Below are positions 52,126 through 60,837 of a stretch of 64,000 bases of DNA, in pieces. The DNA is taken from contig NZ_JBJJBQ010000003.1 in the NCBI RefSeq assembly GCF_045446075.1, forward strand, positions 62,001 to 126,000, in the 5' to 3' direction. Both the position numbers and the translations under genes were made by a program. Each line of letters starts with the position of its first letter. Positions within the stretch are counted from its first letter, which is position 1. Origin of the DNA: Flavisericum labens (GTDB taxonomy: Bacteria; Bacteroidota; Bacteroidia; Flavobacteriales; Flavobacteriaceae). A model generated the notes under the pieces. It was not told the DNA's origin and did no database searches. It saw only the letters and a list, made by a program, of their open reading frames with translations.

Positions 52126-53040
52126 ATGATAGAACTCAATGTTAAAGACGAAATTTCGCGGTTGCGTGCTGTTGTTTTAGGAACCGCAAAAAGTAATGGG
52201 CCAATACCAAAAGTAGAGGAGTGTTACGACCCTAAGAGCATTGAGCATGTTGTGGCAGGAACTTATCCCAAAGAAACTGACATGATTCGCGAAATGGATT
52301 ATGTAGCTAAAGTTTTTGAGAAATATAACGTACAGGTCTTTAGACCCGAGGTTATTAAAGATTGCAACCAAATTTTTACTCGCGACATTGCTTTTGTTAT
52401 CGAAGATAAAATTATCCGATCTAACATTTTACCTAATAGAGAAAAGGAAGTTGAGGCCATTAGATATGTTTGGAATCAAATAGACCGTTCAAAAAGAATC
52501 CTTCTGCCTGATGAATGTCATGTTGAAGGAGGCGATGTTATCCCTTGGAATGACTATGTTTTTATAGGAACGTACTCGGGCGAAGATTATCCGCAATTAA
52601 TTACTGCACGCACCAACATGGATGCTGTAATTGCCGTTCAAGAATTATTCCCTGATAAAACTGTAAAATCTTTTGAACTGAGAAAATCTAACACCAACGC
52701 GAAAGAAAACGCATTGCATCTCGACTGTTGCTTTCAACCATTAGGTAAGGGTAAGGCCATTATCCATAAAAACGGATTTATGGTTGAAAAAGAATATAAT
52801 TGGTTGGTCGATTTTTTTGGCAAAGAGAACATTTTTGAAATCACCAAAGATGAAATGTACGAGATGTACAGTAATATTTTTTCCATTTCAGAAGAAGTCG
52901 TTATTTCAGAGCAGAACTTTACCCGTTTAAATACTTGGTTGCGTCAACAAGGTTTTACTGTTGAAGAAGTGCCATATGCCGAAATTGGGAAGCAAGAAGG
53001 GTTACTACGATGCACTACATTGCCTTTGGTGCGTGACTGA
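52126..53040 (+). CDS. Dimethylarginine dimethylaminohydrolase-like (guanidino-modifying) enzyme
   Basis: 304 residues of the pentein fold. Conserved catalytic features: Asp in FTRDIAFVI, His132-x-Glu134 with GGD in HVEGGDVIPW, and the C-terminal nucleophile Cys296 in GLLRCTTLPL. The family hydrolyses substituted arginines or transfers amidino groups. Side chains for the substrate cannot be fixed, so arginine, dimethylarginine or a related compound are all possible. It is next to ctlX, which points to arginine or citrulline metabolism. Confidence 0.82.
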   Translation: MIELNVKDEISRLRAVVLGTAKSNGPIPKVEECYDPKSIEHVVAGTYPKETDMIREMDYVAKVFEKYNVQVFRPEVIKDCNQIFTRDIAFVIEDKIIRSNILPNREKEVEAIRYVWNQIDRSKRILLPDECHVEGGDVIPWNDYVFIGTYSGEDYPQLITARTNMDAVIAVQELFPDKTVKSFELRKSNTNAKENALHLDCCFQPLGKGKAIIHKNGFMVEKEYNWLVDFFGKENIFEITKDEMYEMYSNIFSISEEVVISEQNFTRLNTWLRQQGFTVEEVPYAEIGKQEGLLRCTTLPLVRD

Positions 53041-53139
53041 TTTTTTTCTATAAGGTTTTATTTTGACCTTATAGGTGTTCAAATTAACCACAACAACCCT
53101 GCAAGGTTATCTAAACATTGCCTTACTATTATTTATTAA

Positions 53140-53173
53140 TTGAGCACAGGTTATTTAATTAATCCTACTTTTG
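53140..53173 (+). promoter_or_regulatory. Candidate promoter of ctlX
   Basis: TTG at 53140-53142, a 23-nt spacer and TACTTTTG at 53166-53173. It lies 20 nt ahead of the ATG, so ctlX probably has its own promoter although the preceding gene is on the same strand. Confidence 0.55.
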
Positions 53174-53192
53174 TAATACTCAAGTAAAAAAC

Positions 53193-54125
53193 ATGCAACA
53201 ATCCACAAATACCATATTGATGGTTCGCCCTGTTAATTTTAGGATGAATGAGCAAACAGCTGTAAATAACTACTATCAAGAGCAAGCAGAGGAATTGCCC
53301 AATGCCACCAGCACAAAGGCGCAAGATGAATTTGATGCTTTTGTTGAAAAGTTGGAGGCCATTGGTGTAAATGTAATTGTGATTAATGATAGAGAGGAAA
53401 CTGATACACCAGACGCTGTTTTTCCTAACAACTGGGTGTCTTTTCATGAAAATGGTGATGTTGGTTTATACCCCATGTTTGCCGAAAATAGAAGGTTGGA
53501 AAGGCGAGAAGATATTTTACAAACTATCGAAGAAAAAGGTTTTGTCATTAATCATGTAATAGATTATACAAGTGCAGAAGAAGACGGTGTTTTTCTTGAA
53601 GGAACCGGAAGTGTAGTTTTAGACCGTGTAAACAGAAAAGCCTACTGCGCCCTATCTCCACGTGCCGATGAAGATTTGTTCATTGAGTTTTGTGAAGACT
53701 TTGAATATACACCAGTAATTTTTGTCGCCAAACAAACCGTTAATGGGCAGCGGAAGCCTATTTATCATACAAACGTGATGATGAGCGTGGCTGAGACGTT
53801 CGCCGTAATATGTTTAAGTAGTATTGATGACAAAAAAGAACGTAAAAATGTGATTAAAAATTTACGTGAAGATAGTAAGGAGATTATTGATATTGCAGAA
53901 AGTCAGCTAGAACACTTTGCTGGAAACATGCTTCAAGTAAAAGGCAATGACGATGCGTCATTTTTAATAATGAGTGAATCTGCATTTAATGTTTTGACTC
54001 ATGAACAGAAAGAAGCAATAAATAAACATACTAAAATCGTTTACAGTTCATTGGAGACCATTGAATCTTGTGGAGGTGGTAGCGCTCGTTGTATGATGGC
54101 CGAGGTGTTTTTGCCTAGAGCCTAG
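53193..54125 (+). CDS. ctlX: Citrulline utilisation hydrolase CtlX-like pentein
   Basis: 310 residues. Starts QQSTNTILMVRPVNFRMNEQT; catalytic features are PDAVFPNNWVSFH, DGVFLEGTGSVV, His in IYHTNVMMSV and Cys300 in GGSARCMMAEVFLPRA. It belongs to the arginine-deiminase-related penteins, and the sequence resembles the CtlX group reported to act on citrulline. It ends 5 nt before the convergent histidine kinase gene. Confidence 0.82.
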   Translation: MQQSTNTILMVRPVNFRMNEQTAVNNYYQEQAEELPNATSTKAQDEFDAFVEKLEAIGVNVIVINDREETDTPDAVFPNNWVSFHENGDVGLYPMFAENRRLERREDILQTIEEKGFVINHVIDYTSAEEDGVFLEGTGSVVLDRVNRKAYCALSPRADEDLFIEFCEDFEYTPVIFVAKQTVNGQRKPIYHTNVMMSVAETFAVICLSSIDDKKERKNVIKNLREDSKEIIDIAESQLEHFAGNMLQVKGNDDASFLIMSESAFNVLTHEQKEAINKHTKIVYSSLETIESCGGGSARCMMAEVFLPRA

Positions 54126-54130
54126 TTTTT

Positions 54131-56194
54131 CTATTCGACTGGAATAGATTTTGGCAACTGAACATAAAAGGTGCTACCAACGCCTTGGGTGCTTTCTACC
54201 CAAATTTTACCATTATTCAGTTCTACTAATTCTTTACAAATAGACAACCCCAAACCAGTTCCTTTTTCGTTAGCGGTTCCCATGGTCGTAAATGAGCTGC
54301 TTTTAAATAACTTCTCTAAATTCTGTTTAGAAATACCGACTCCGGTATCCGCAACACTAATTATACAGCTACCATTACTAATATGATTTGACACAGTTAT
54401 GGTATCGCCACGATTACAGAATTTTAAGGCATTGGCCAATAAATTTTGGATAACAATTTCAATCATGCTTCTGTCGGCATAGGCAAAATCACGTAAAGAA
54501 TGGTCTACTAACTCGATTCCCTTATTTTCCATACGGGGCTCAATAAGTTTTACCTTGTCCTCAAAAATTTCTTGAATATCAAACAAACTTGGTTTAGGTT
54601 CTAAACTTTGCATTTGCGATTTGGACCAGTTAAGTAGGTTGAACAATAAAAGAGTTGCATTATTGGCATTTTCACTTAACTCAGGAATTAAATTATCGAA
54701 CTCTTCCCGCGATAGCGAACCATCTTTAAGCAAGTCAATAAAACCATTTATGGATGATAATGAATCTTTTAAATCATGTGATACTATGGAGAACAGCTTG
54801 TCTTTAACATTATTAATGTTTTCCAGATGCGTGGTTTGTTCTTTGAAGGCTTCATTCTGTAATTCAATTTTCATGTTTTTTTCTTCCAGCTCCTGCATAT
54901 ACTTAATATTACTGTTGCGTCTTAAGTATAATAGCACTAAGAAAGCAGAAACAATGGCTATAGCAGCCAACAAACCATATAAAATCAGCTTAAATTTTCC
55001 TAATTGATTTTCAGGTTTTGCAGTATCAACTAAGGTCTGTTTGGTATCACTAGCAGCTTTCGTTTCAGTATCCTCTAAATTAAAATTAAGCCCTTCGTGC
55101 TTGGCCGTTGGCTGATAAACTTTAACTTCATTGTTTTTCAGTTCATTATTCAGTTCGTAATATTCACGCTGCCAAACAAAAGCCCTATCAAAATACCTTC
55201 TTGTCGAATCGAGTGTTTTAAGTAGTTTGTAATGCTTTAGTAGCTCAATCTTATTATCGAGGGCTTTGGCTAATTCTCCTGCTTCCAATAATTGTTTTTC
55301 TGCAGTTTTTAATCGGTCTTGTCTAATATTTAAATCTCCTAAATTGTTCAGTGTCAAAAGCATGCCCAATTTGGTCTCGTTACGGTGGTTTATGTTGTAA
55401 CCTTGAACTAGGTATTTCGAGGCGTTACCGTAATCATTAAATTTAAGGTACTCACCACCTAATTTGGGGAGAACAATACTGCGTAGCGAGTCGTTTTGAA
55501 TATCACTGTCCTTTAGTACTTTTTGATAATAGTCAATGGCTTTCCTGTGTTCTTTTTTATTGGAGTAAAGTTCTGCCAATTTTAAATTCGATTCATTAAT
55601 GCCTTTATAATCGTTTAAGATGGTTTGCTTTTCTAATGCTTTTAGGTAAAATTCGGTTGCCTTATCGAATGCATTAATATTGTAATAAGCTTTAGCCAAA
55701 TTGCTATAGGCCAAGTTGAGGTCTTTATTCAGATTACGTTTTTCTAATTCGTTTATGGCTGAAAGCGAAAACTCCAAACCTTTTGAATAATTCCCTCTTT
55801 TTATTTCAATGAGGCCAATACTATTGTTGACTTTTGCAATCCCTAATGTGTCTTTTAGCTGTTTAAATAGCGTCTTGGCTTTATTGTATCCACTAATCGC
55901 ATTTATATAGTCACCTTTGCGGGAATAAATTAAAGATTTGTAATAAGTAATTTCAGCAATACCTTCAGTGTAATCTAAGCTGCGAGAAAGTTTTTCACTT
56001 TCAATAATGTACTTTATAGCGCGGTTGTAGTCTTTTTCATTATATAGCGAGCGGATAAGTTTTAGTGAAGTGTCTACTTTTAAGGAGTCTTGATCTTGAA
56101 AAGCCAATTCAATAGCCAAACTATCTATATCATTGGTTTGCGAAAAACCTGAAGATATAGATAACAGTATCAAAAAAGTAATTATTCTCCTCAT
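54131..56194 (-). CDS. TPR-containing sensor histidine kinase
   Basis: 687 residues from ATG 56192-56194 (the longer start at 56227 puts 11 residues ahead of the signal peptide). Signal peptide to about 18, then a periplasmic TPR array (about 20-335), one membrane helix (about LILYGLLAAIAIVSAFLVLL), a coiled coil, and a HisKA domain with His473 in SIVSHDLKDSL. HATPase motifs are NLLANALKF, DTGVGIS and GTGLGLSICKELVE. No response regulator gene is adjacent, so it is an orphan kinase; signal and partner are unknown. Confidence 0.9.
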   Translation of the reverse strand: MRRIITFLILLSISSGFSQTNDIDSLAIELAFQDQDSLKVDTSLKLIRSLYNEKDYNRAIKYIIESEKLSRSLDYTEGIAEITYYKSLIYSRKGDYINAISGYNKAKTLFKQLKDTLGIAKVNNSIGLIEIKRGNYSKGLEFSLSAINELEKRNLNKDLNLAYSNLAKAYYNINAFDKATEFYLKALEKQTILNDYKGINESNLKLAELYSNKKEHRKAIDYYQKVLKDSDIQNDSLRSIVLPKLGGEYLKFNDYGNASKYLVQGYNINHRNETKLGMLLTLNNLGDLNIRQDRLKTAEKQLLEAGELAKALDNKIELLKHYKLLKTLDSTRRYFDRAFVWQREYYELNNELKNNEVKVYQPTAKHEGLNFNLEDTETKAASDTKQTLVDTAKPENQLGKFKLILYGLLAAIAIVSAFLVLLYLRRNSNIKYMQELEEKNMKIELQNEAFKEQTTHLENINNVKDKLFSIVSHDLKDSLSSINGFIDLLKDGSLSREEFDNLIPELSENANNATLLLFNLLNWSKSQMQSLEPKPSLFDIQEIFEDKVKLIEPRMENKGIELVDHSLRDFAYADRSMIEIVIQNLLANALKFCNRGDTITVSNHISNGSCIISVADTGVGISKQNLEKLFKSSSFTTMGTANEKGTGLGLSICKELVELNNGKIWVESTQGVGSTFYVQLPKSIPVE

Positions 56195-56297
56195 TATAGC
56201 GTTTAGATCACAACGGAATAAAGCCACTCTTAAAGGTGTCTTAAATTTGAGGGAAAATAAGAAAGCTCTACTAAGCTGTAATTGTTTGTTAGTTAAT

Positions 56298-56324
56298 TAT
56301 TAATCCAATTAAATTGGATTAATA
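56298..56324. other. 27-nt palindrome, possible operator
   Basis: TATTAATCCAATT and its inverse AATTGGATTAATA are separated by one A; both 13-nt arms match perfectly. Without GC or a T tract it is unlikely to be a terminator, and a dimeric protein site is a reasonable guess. No regulator can be named. Confidence 0.5.
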
Positions 56325-56668
56325 CCATTACTACACAAAAGTGATAAAAAAGAGGGTCTATATTATAATTTCTGCGTCTTAATACCAATAAATTAGATGA
56401 AATGACACACGAAAAAACCGTAAAAAATCGACGAATAGATAAAAGGCAAAAAACATAGAAAAAAAGCATACACGCCAATAAAATGCATGCATTTTCTTTT
56501 ATTGTTGCTAAAGTGTTTTAATGGGTTGAAAATGGATGTTTGTATGTTTTATGCGGTTTTGATTTCAGAAACACTAGGTTTGAAAAAAATTGAATACTCG
56601 ATATCTTTTAAAGAAAGACTGCATAGAGATCTCTTGAAAAATCCGTCCAAATCTTGACTTAAAAAGTC

Positions 56669-56676
56669 TATCTTTG
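56669..56676 (+). promoter_or_regulatory. Candidate -7 element of argS
   Basis: TATCTTTG, a full TAnnTTTG match. Transcription would start near 56683, so the first ATGs usable are 56689 and 56698. Confidence 0.55.
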
Positions 56677-56697
56677 CACACTTATAAAATGAGTAAA

Positions 56698-58482
56698 ATG
56701 AGTCTGCAAAAATCCCTTACAATCGACGTAAAACAAGCAGTAAAATCCAATTATAATGTGCAATTGGAAAGCATAGAATTTCAAGCCACCAGAAAGGAAT
56801 TTGCCGGCGATATTACTGTGGTGGTCTTTCCTATGTTACGTTTTGTAAAAGGAAACCCGGCACAAATTGGTGAAACTATTGGTAACTTTTTGGTTGAAAA
56901 TTCAGAATACGTTAAGGGGTTTAACGTGGTAAAGGGTTTTTTAAATGTTATAATTAGCGACTCGTATTATATTGATTTTTTTAATGGTATTAAGGGTGAT
57001 AATACTTACGGTTTGCAGGAACCCAACAAAAATGACAAAGCCATAATGGTGGAATACTCTTCGCCAAATACTAACAAACCTTTGCATTTAGGTCATATTC
57101 GTAACAACTTATTGGGCTACAGCGTTGCTGAAATTTTAAAGGCTTCAGGTAAAAAAGTATACAAAACCCAAATCATTAACGACCGGGGCATCCATATTTG
57201 TAAAAGCATGTTGGCTTGGAAGCTTTTTGGGAATAGCGAAACGCCAGAAAGTACGGGTTTAAAGGGTGATAAATTAGTCGGTAATTATTATGTAAAATTC
57301 GATCAAGAATATAAAAAGGAAATTCAGGATTTAGTAGCCAACGGAAGTTCGGAAGAAGACGCTAAAAAAAATGCACCCATTTTAATTGAAGCCCAAAACA
57401 TGCTGCGGAAATGGGAAGCTGGTAATAAAGAAACTGTTGCCCTTTGGGAAAAAATGAACGGTTGGGTTTATGACGGATTTGACATAAGCTACAAAAATCT
57501 GGGTGTTGATTTTGATGTTTTGTATTATGAAAGTAATACGTATTTATTAGGCAAGGAGTTTGTTGCCGAAGGATTAAAATCGGGCGTGTTTCAAAAAGAG
57601 GAAGATGGTTCGGTGTGGTGCGATTTAACCGATGAGGGACTTGATAAAAAAATTGTGCAACGTGCTGATGGCACTGCAGTTTATATGACCCAAGATATTG
57701 GTACGGCCATACAGCGTATTAAAGATTTTCCAGACGTGGGGGGAATGGTTTACACAGTGGGTAATGAGCAAGATTATCATTTTCAAGTGTTGTTTTTAAT
57801 TCTGAAAAAATTAGGATTCGATTGGGCCAAAAACCTCTACCACTTAAGTTACGGTATGGTGGATTTGCCCAGTGGAAAAATGAAAAGTCGTGAAGGAACC
57901 GTGGTTGATGCCGATGATTTAATTGACGATATGGCTAAAACCGCTGAAGAGATTTCCGAAGAATTGGGGAAACTCGATGGCTATTCGGAAGAAGAAAAAC
58001 AGGAACTATATAAAATTATCGGTTTGGGCGCTTTGAAATATTACATCTTAAAAGTAGATCCTAAAAAGCGAATCTTATTCGACCCAAAAGAATCTATAGA
58101 TTTTCAAGGAAATACTGGGCCTTTTATCCAATATACTTATGCGCGAATCCAGTCTATTTTACGTAAAGCTAACTTAAGTAATGCAGACTCCCTAAATGTA
58201 TCAGAAGTGTCTCTGCACGCCAAAGAACGCGAACTCATCAAGCAAATTCAGTTGTTCCCCGAAGTGGTGCAAAACGCGGCCGATAACCACAGTCCGGCAT
58301 TAATTGCTAATTACACTTATGATTTGGTAAAAGAGTTTAACTCTTTTTATCAAAATGTATCGATTTTAGGAGCGGATTCTGAAACTGAAAAAGTATTTCG
58401 TGTACAACTTTCAAACACAGTAGCTAATACGATTAAAAATTCATTTGGGCTTTTAGGGATTCAGGTGCCGGAGCGGATGTAG
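56698..58482 (+). CDS. argS: Arginyl-tRNA synthetase
   Basis: 594 residues from ATG 56698 (MSLQKSLTIDVKQAV); ATG 56689 would add MSK. A start further upstream at the TTG 56674 would lie within the promoter. The N-terminal domain precedes NTNKPLHLGHIRNNLLG (HIGH motif), then GKMKSREGT in the position of KMSK (ArgS often lacks the canonical lysine motif), and an anticodon-binding domain ending NTIKNSFGLLGIQVPERM. It charges tRNA-Arg. Confidence 0.95.
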   Translation: MSLQKSLTIDVKQAVKSNYNVQLESIEFQATRKEFAGDITVVVFPMLRFVKGNPAQIGETIGNFLVENSEYVKGFNVVKGFLNVIISDSYYIDFFNGIKGDNTYGLQEPNKNDKAIMVEYSSPNTNKPLHLGHIRNNLLGYSVAEILKASGKKVYKTQIINDRGIHICKSMLAWKLFGNSETPESTGLKGDKLVGNYYVKFDQEYKKEIQDLVANGSSEEDAKKNAPILIEAQNMLRKWEAGNKETVALWEKMNGWVYDGFDISYKNLGVDFDVLYYESNTYLLGKEFVAEGLKSGVFQKEEDGSVWCDLTDEGLDKKIVQRADGTAVYMTQDIGTAIQRIKDFPDVGGMVYTVGNEQDYHFQVLFLILKKLGFDWAKNLYHLSYGMVDLPSGKMKSREGTVVDADDLIDDMAKTAEEISEELGKLDGYSEEEKQELYKIIGLGALKYYILKVDPKKRILFDPKESIDFQGNTGPFIQYTYARIQSILRKANLSNADSLNVSEVSLHAKERELIKQIQLFPEVVQNAADNHSPALIANYTYDLVKEFNSFYQNVSILGADSETEKVFRVQLSNTVANTIKNSFGLLGIQVPERM

Positions 58483-58595
58483 GGTTTTGGTAGGCTTGTC
58501 TCTAACCATAGCGAGTTATGCATTGTCCCTGTTGCACAACCTTTCAAATATAGTTTAAAATTTCAATTTTTGCATGAAACTTCTTATTTTTAAGA

Positions 58596-59327
58596 ATGCA
58601 AGGCAAAAAACAATACCAAGAGAAACTGTTCAATAGTTTTCAGTTAAGTGACCGTGTACCGGAGTACAATTTCTATCGTCGCTTAAAAGATGTTTTACAT
58701 TTAGATTTTCTATACCAGAAAACCAAAGACTTCTATGGTAGCAGTGGTCAAAAGAGTATCGATCCCGTGGTGTTCTTTAAACTATGTCTGGTAGGGTATT
58801 TAGAAAACATCACCAGTGACCGTAAGCTTATTGAACATTGTAGCATGCGATTGGACATTCTATACTTTTTAGGTTACGATATTGACGAGGAACTGCCGTG
58901 GCATTCAACCATTAGCCGTACGCGGGGACTGTTTCCTGGGTCAGTTTTTGAAGCGGTGTTTACCAGGGTATTTGAGATGTGCGTATCGGCAGGTATGGTC
59001 AGTGGCCACACCCAGGCCATCGATAGCGCCCCTGTAAAGGCCAATGCATCGATGGACAGTTTGGAACTCAAAGTACCAGAAGCCGATTTAGACAGGCATC
59101 TACGAGAGATATGCCATATAAGTAAAGGGGACCAAGACAGACCACTGCGTCAGGCCAATAAGTGCATGCAGCTATCTGCTATTGCATACAACCTTAAAAA
59201 GTACCTGAAATTTGTAGAAAAACACAGTAAAAGCGGAGCGGCAAGCCTGCCTGCGCTTTTATCTCGTGTTCTAGCAGTAGTAAGGCTAATATTAAGCCCG
59301 TATGACCGACTTAGATTTAGCTTTTAA
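58596..59327 (+). pseudogene. IS1182-family transposase with in-frame internal deletion
   Basis: 243 codons. The N-terminal ~175 residues match the DUF772 and first-Asp region of IS1182 transposases (QKSIDPVVFFKLCLVGYLE, HSTISRTR, QAIDSAPVKANAS). Then at about residue 185-195 the sequence jumps to the C-terminal part (RQANKCMQLSAIAYNLKKYLKF). Roughly half the protein, including the later catalytic acidic residues, is missing, yet the frame is kept. It should be inactive for transposition and might still bind the ends. ATG follows a hydrophobic-free leader of the IS end. Confidence 0.8.
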
Positions 59328-59381
59328 ATCATGATGGTATAAAACAAACGCCCTTAAAATGGGCGTTTTGTATCATGATTT
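59326..59381. terminator. Long hairpin at the right end of the IS
   Basis: ATCATGAT occurs at 59328-59335 and 59372-59379 (self-complementary), and AAACGCCC (59346-59353) pairs with GGGCGTTT (59361-59368). The result is a large imperfect palindrome that begins at the transposase stop and could stop transcription on both strands. Confidence 0.65.
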
Positions 59382-59429
59382 TGTAAAATTATGGGCTTGT
59401 GCAACGGTTACCATTGTTGTGAGCTGGCA

Positions 59430-60077
59430 TTATTTTCCATCTCTTTTATTTATAGCTTCTTTTAAATTGTCGGGAACAGTTTCATCATAAAATTTGTCGA
59501 TTTCATTTGGTTGGGTTATCATTACGTCAGCTATAATATTTACGAATGCAAATAATTTTCTTGCTGTTTCAATATCATCTTTCAGGTCGATAACTCCAGG
59601 ATGAACTGCATTATTTCCTACAACTCTCACAGAGTCTAAAGCTTTCTGCATTTTTGAGGGAAGTCCTTTCGCTACTAAATTTCCAATATCGGTATTAATA
59701 TTTTTTCCCGGTTCTCCTAAATGGACACAAAGTTTTTGTATCGCAAGTCTTAAAAGTGCTACTGCTCCACGAGGTGATAATTCTATAATGTTCCTTGCTT
59801 CTGTGTAATCATCTTTGATGTCATCAGGTAAGTCAGGGTTCGGAAGTGGTGCAGTTCCGCTGTATGGATAAATCATTTTTGCTTCTATCCAAAAGGAATG
59901 TTGTCCACAATGGTCACATTCCGAAATATTATTATTATCGATTGTTCCTTTTAAAGAAATTCCATTATGATTTCTAGTACTTTTTGTGGTTAGAAACCAA
60001 TGCTGTTTTGCATACGCTCCACATAATGGACAATTGTATGCGGATTCGCCAAATTTCGGATATTTAATATTTGTCAT
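59430..60077 (-). CDS. DUF4145 protein with N-terminal zinc ribbon
   Basis: 215 residues. Two CxxC pairs, YNCPLCGAYAK and SECDHCGQHS, form a likely zinc ribbon in the first ~60 residues. The DUF4145 domain follows with ELSPRGAVALLRLAIQKLC, NLVAKGLPSKMQKALDSVR and VGNNAVHPG. DUF4145 is often fused to restriction enzymes, so a role in defence or nucleic-acid contact is possible but unproven. Flanked by inverted GTTGTGAGC/GCTCACAAC copies and next to an IS remnant, it looks acquired. No operon partner. Confidence 0.85.
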   Translation of the reverse strand: MTNIKYPKFGESAYNCPLCGAYAKQHWFLTTKSTRNHNGISLKGTIDNNNISECDHCGQHSFWIEAKMIYPYSGTAPLPNPDLPDDIKDDYTEARNIIELSPRGAVALLRLAIQKLCVHLGEPGKNINTDIGNLVAKGLPSKMQKALDSVRVVGNNAVHPGVIDLKDDIETARKLFAFVNIIADVMITQPNEIDKFYDETVPDNLKEAINKRDGK

Positions 60078-60099
60078 AAATGTTCGTTTTTCCCTGCTT

Positions 60100-60214
60100 G
60101 CTCACAACGTTGTTGTGTATGGTTAGTTGCGTGGTTAAGCAACTAATTTAGTAAACAAAAACGAACCCGAGAAAATTCCGAAGGAATTTTCCAAATAAGC
60201 ACTTGCCAAAGCAA
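60100..60214. other. Hairpin-rich cassette-like boundary upstream of the DUF4145 gene
   Basis: Four consecutive inverted repeats: CACAAC/GTTGTG (60103-60117), TTAGTTGC/GCAACTAA (60123-60146), GAAAATTCC/GGAATTTTC (60171-60191) and TTGC/GCAA (60203-60214). The outer GCTCACAAC (60100-60108) is the inverse of GTTGTGAGC at 59416-59424. The packing resembles recombination-site DNA, but it does not match the integron attC consensus. Confidence 0.55.
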
Positions 60215-60238
60215 TTATTTTTACACGTCTTAAGTTTG

Positions 60239-60766
60239 TCAATCGTTTAATACTTTTTTCATTTCGTCAATCGAATTTGTATAATCTGACATTTTTCTTC
60301 CTTTTCCGATGTGAATCGGACTTGTATTCAGTCGGTTTGTCAAATCTTTTATTGGCATATTTTCTAAATTTCCAAATTCGTATTTCCACCAATCTAGAGA
60401 TTCCAGATTATGATTTTGAAATCCAGTTGTGCTACGATCATTATTAGTCGGTAGAAAATCTAGTTCGCCAATAATTGAATCCAGATTTTCAAAATCCGTC
60501 ATTATTCCGTCATAAATTAGTTGTCCGAAAAGTGCATCTTTAAAAATTTGTTCAATCTTGCTCAAGTCAGATGATTTTATATCAGTCAGAACTACGTTGT
60601 ATTTGGTTAGTCCGTTTGTGATTAGCCAACATTTTTTTCTGTTAACATAAAATACCGTTGCATTCCAGTTCCCAAGAATTCCACAATCAGTATTTTGGTC
60701 AGTCGTGATAAGTTTCTTGACTAACTTTTCTAATTTTTTAGTTGTATGTATTTTAGTTCGTCTCAA
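60239..60766 (-). CDS. DUF6933-like protein
   Basis: 175 residues with the pattern IHTTKKLEKLVKKL, then LGNWNATVFYVNRKKCWLITNGLTKYNVV, similar to DUF6933 proteins, which are small, cytoplasmic and of unknown function. It is in a patch of accessory genes. The first codon is TTG (60764-60766); a slightly upstream non-ATG start cannot be excluded. It is the lone gene between the DUF4145 cassette and the TonB receptor. Confidence 0.55.
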   Translation of the reverse strand: MRRTKIHTTKKLEKLVKKLITTDQNTDCGILGNWNATVFYVNRKKCWLITNGLTKYNVVLTDIKSSDLSKIEQIFKDALFGQLIYDGIMTDFENLDSIIGELDFLPTNNDRSTTGFQNHNLESLDWWKYEFGNLENMPIKDLTNRLNTSPIHIGKGRKMSDYTNSIDEMKKVLND

Positions 60767-60837
60767 ATGGTGTACAACTACATAATATTTATTCCGTTAA
60801 AGATACTTATTATTCTTACAAAATAAACGATTGCCTA

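Larger units (their letters stand above)
56195..56697. other. 503-nt intergenic region between the kinase and argS
   Basis: Very AT-rich divergent spacer. It holds a near-perfect 27-nt palindrome (56298-56324) and a -7 motif for argS (56669-56676). A 61-codon minus-strand reading frame (56293-56478) has no recognisable features and is taken as chance. Nothing else was recognised. Confidence 0.6.
58531..59405. mobile_element. Internally deleted IS1182-like insertion sequence
   Basis: An 875-nt unit bounded by GTTGCACAA (58531-58539) and its inverse TTGTGCAAC (59397-59405). Inside are a shortened transposase gene and a large hairpin near the right end. A full IS1182-type element is about twice this length. 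No target duplication was found in the flanks. It lies between argS and the DUF4145 gene. Confidence 0.7.

Noticed and set aside
56293..56478. 61-codon reverse frame in the kinase-argS spacer
   Set aside because: No promoter or similarity; overlaps the palindrome; AT-rich sequence by chance.
58483..59430. Target-site duplication around the IS
   Set aside because: No matching direct repeat next to either end (58530 and 59406); partial resemblance GTTA..CATTGT at 58515 and 59407 is too loose.
60100..60214. Integron attC site
   Set aside because: The outer boxes GTTGTGAGC/GCTCACAAC and TTAGTTGC/GCAACTAA do not fit the RYYYAAC and GTTRRRY core rules, and no integrase gene is seen.
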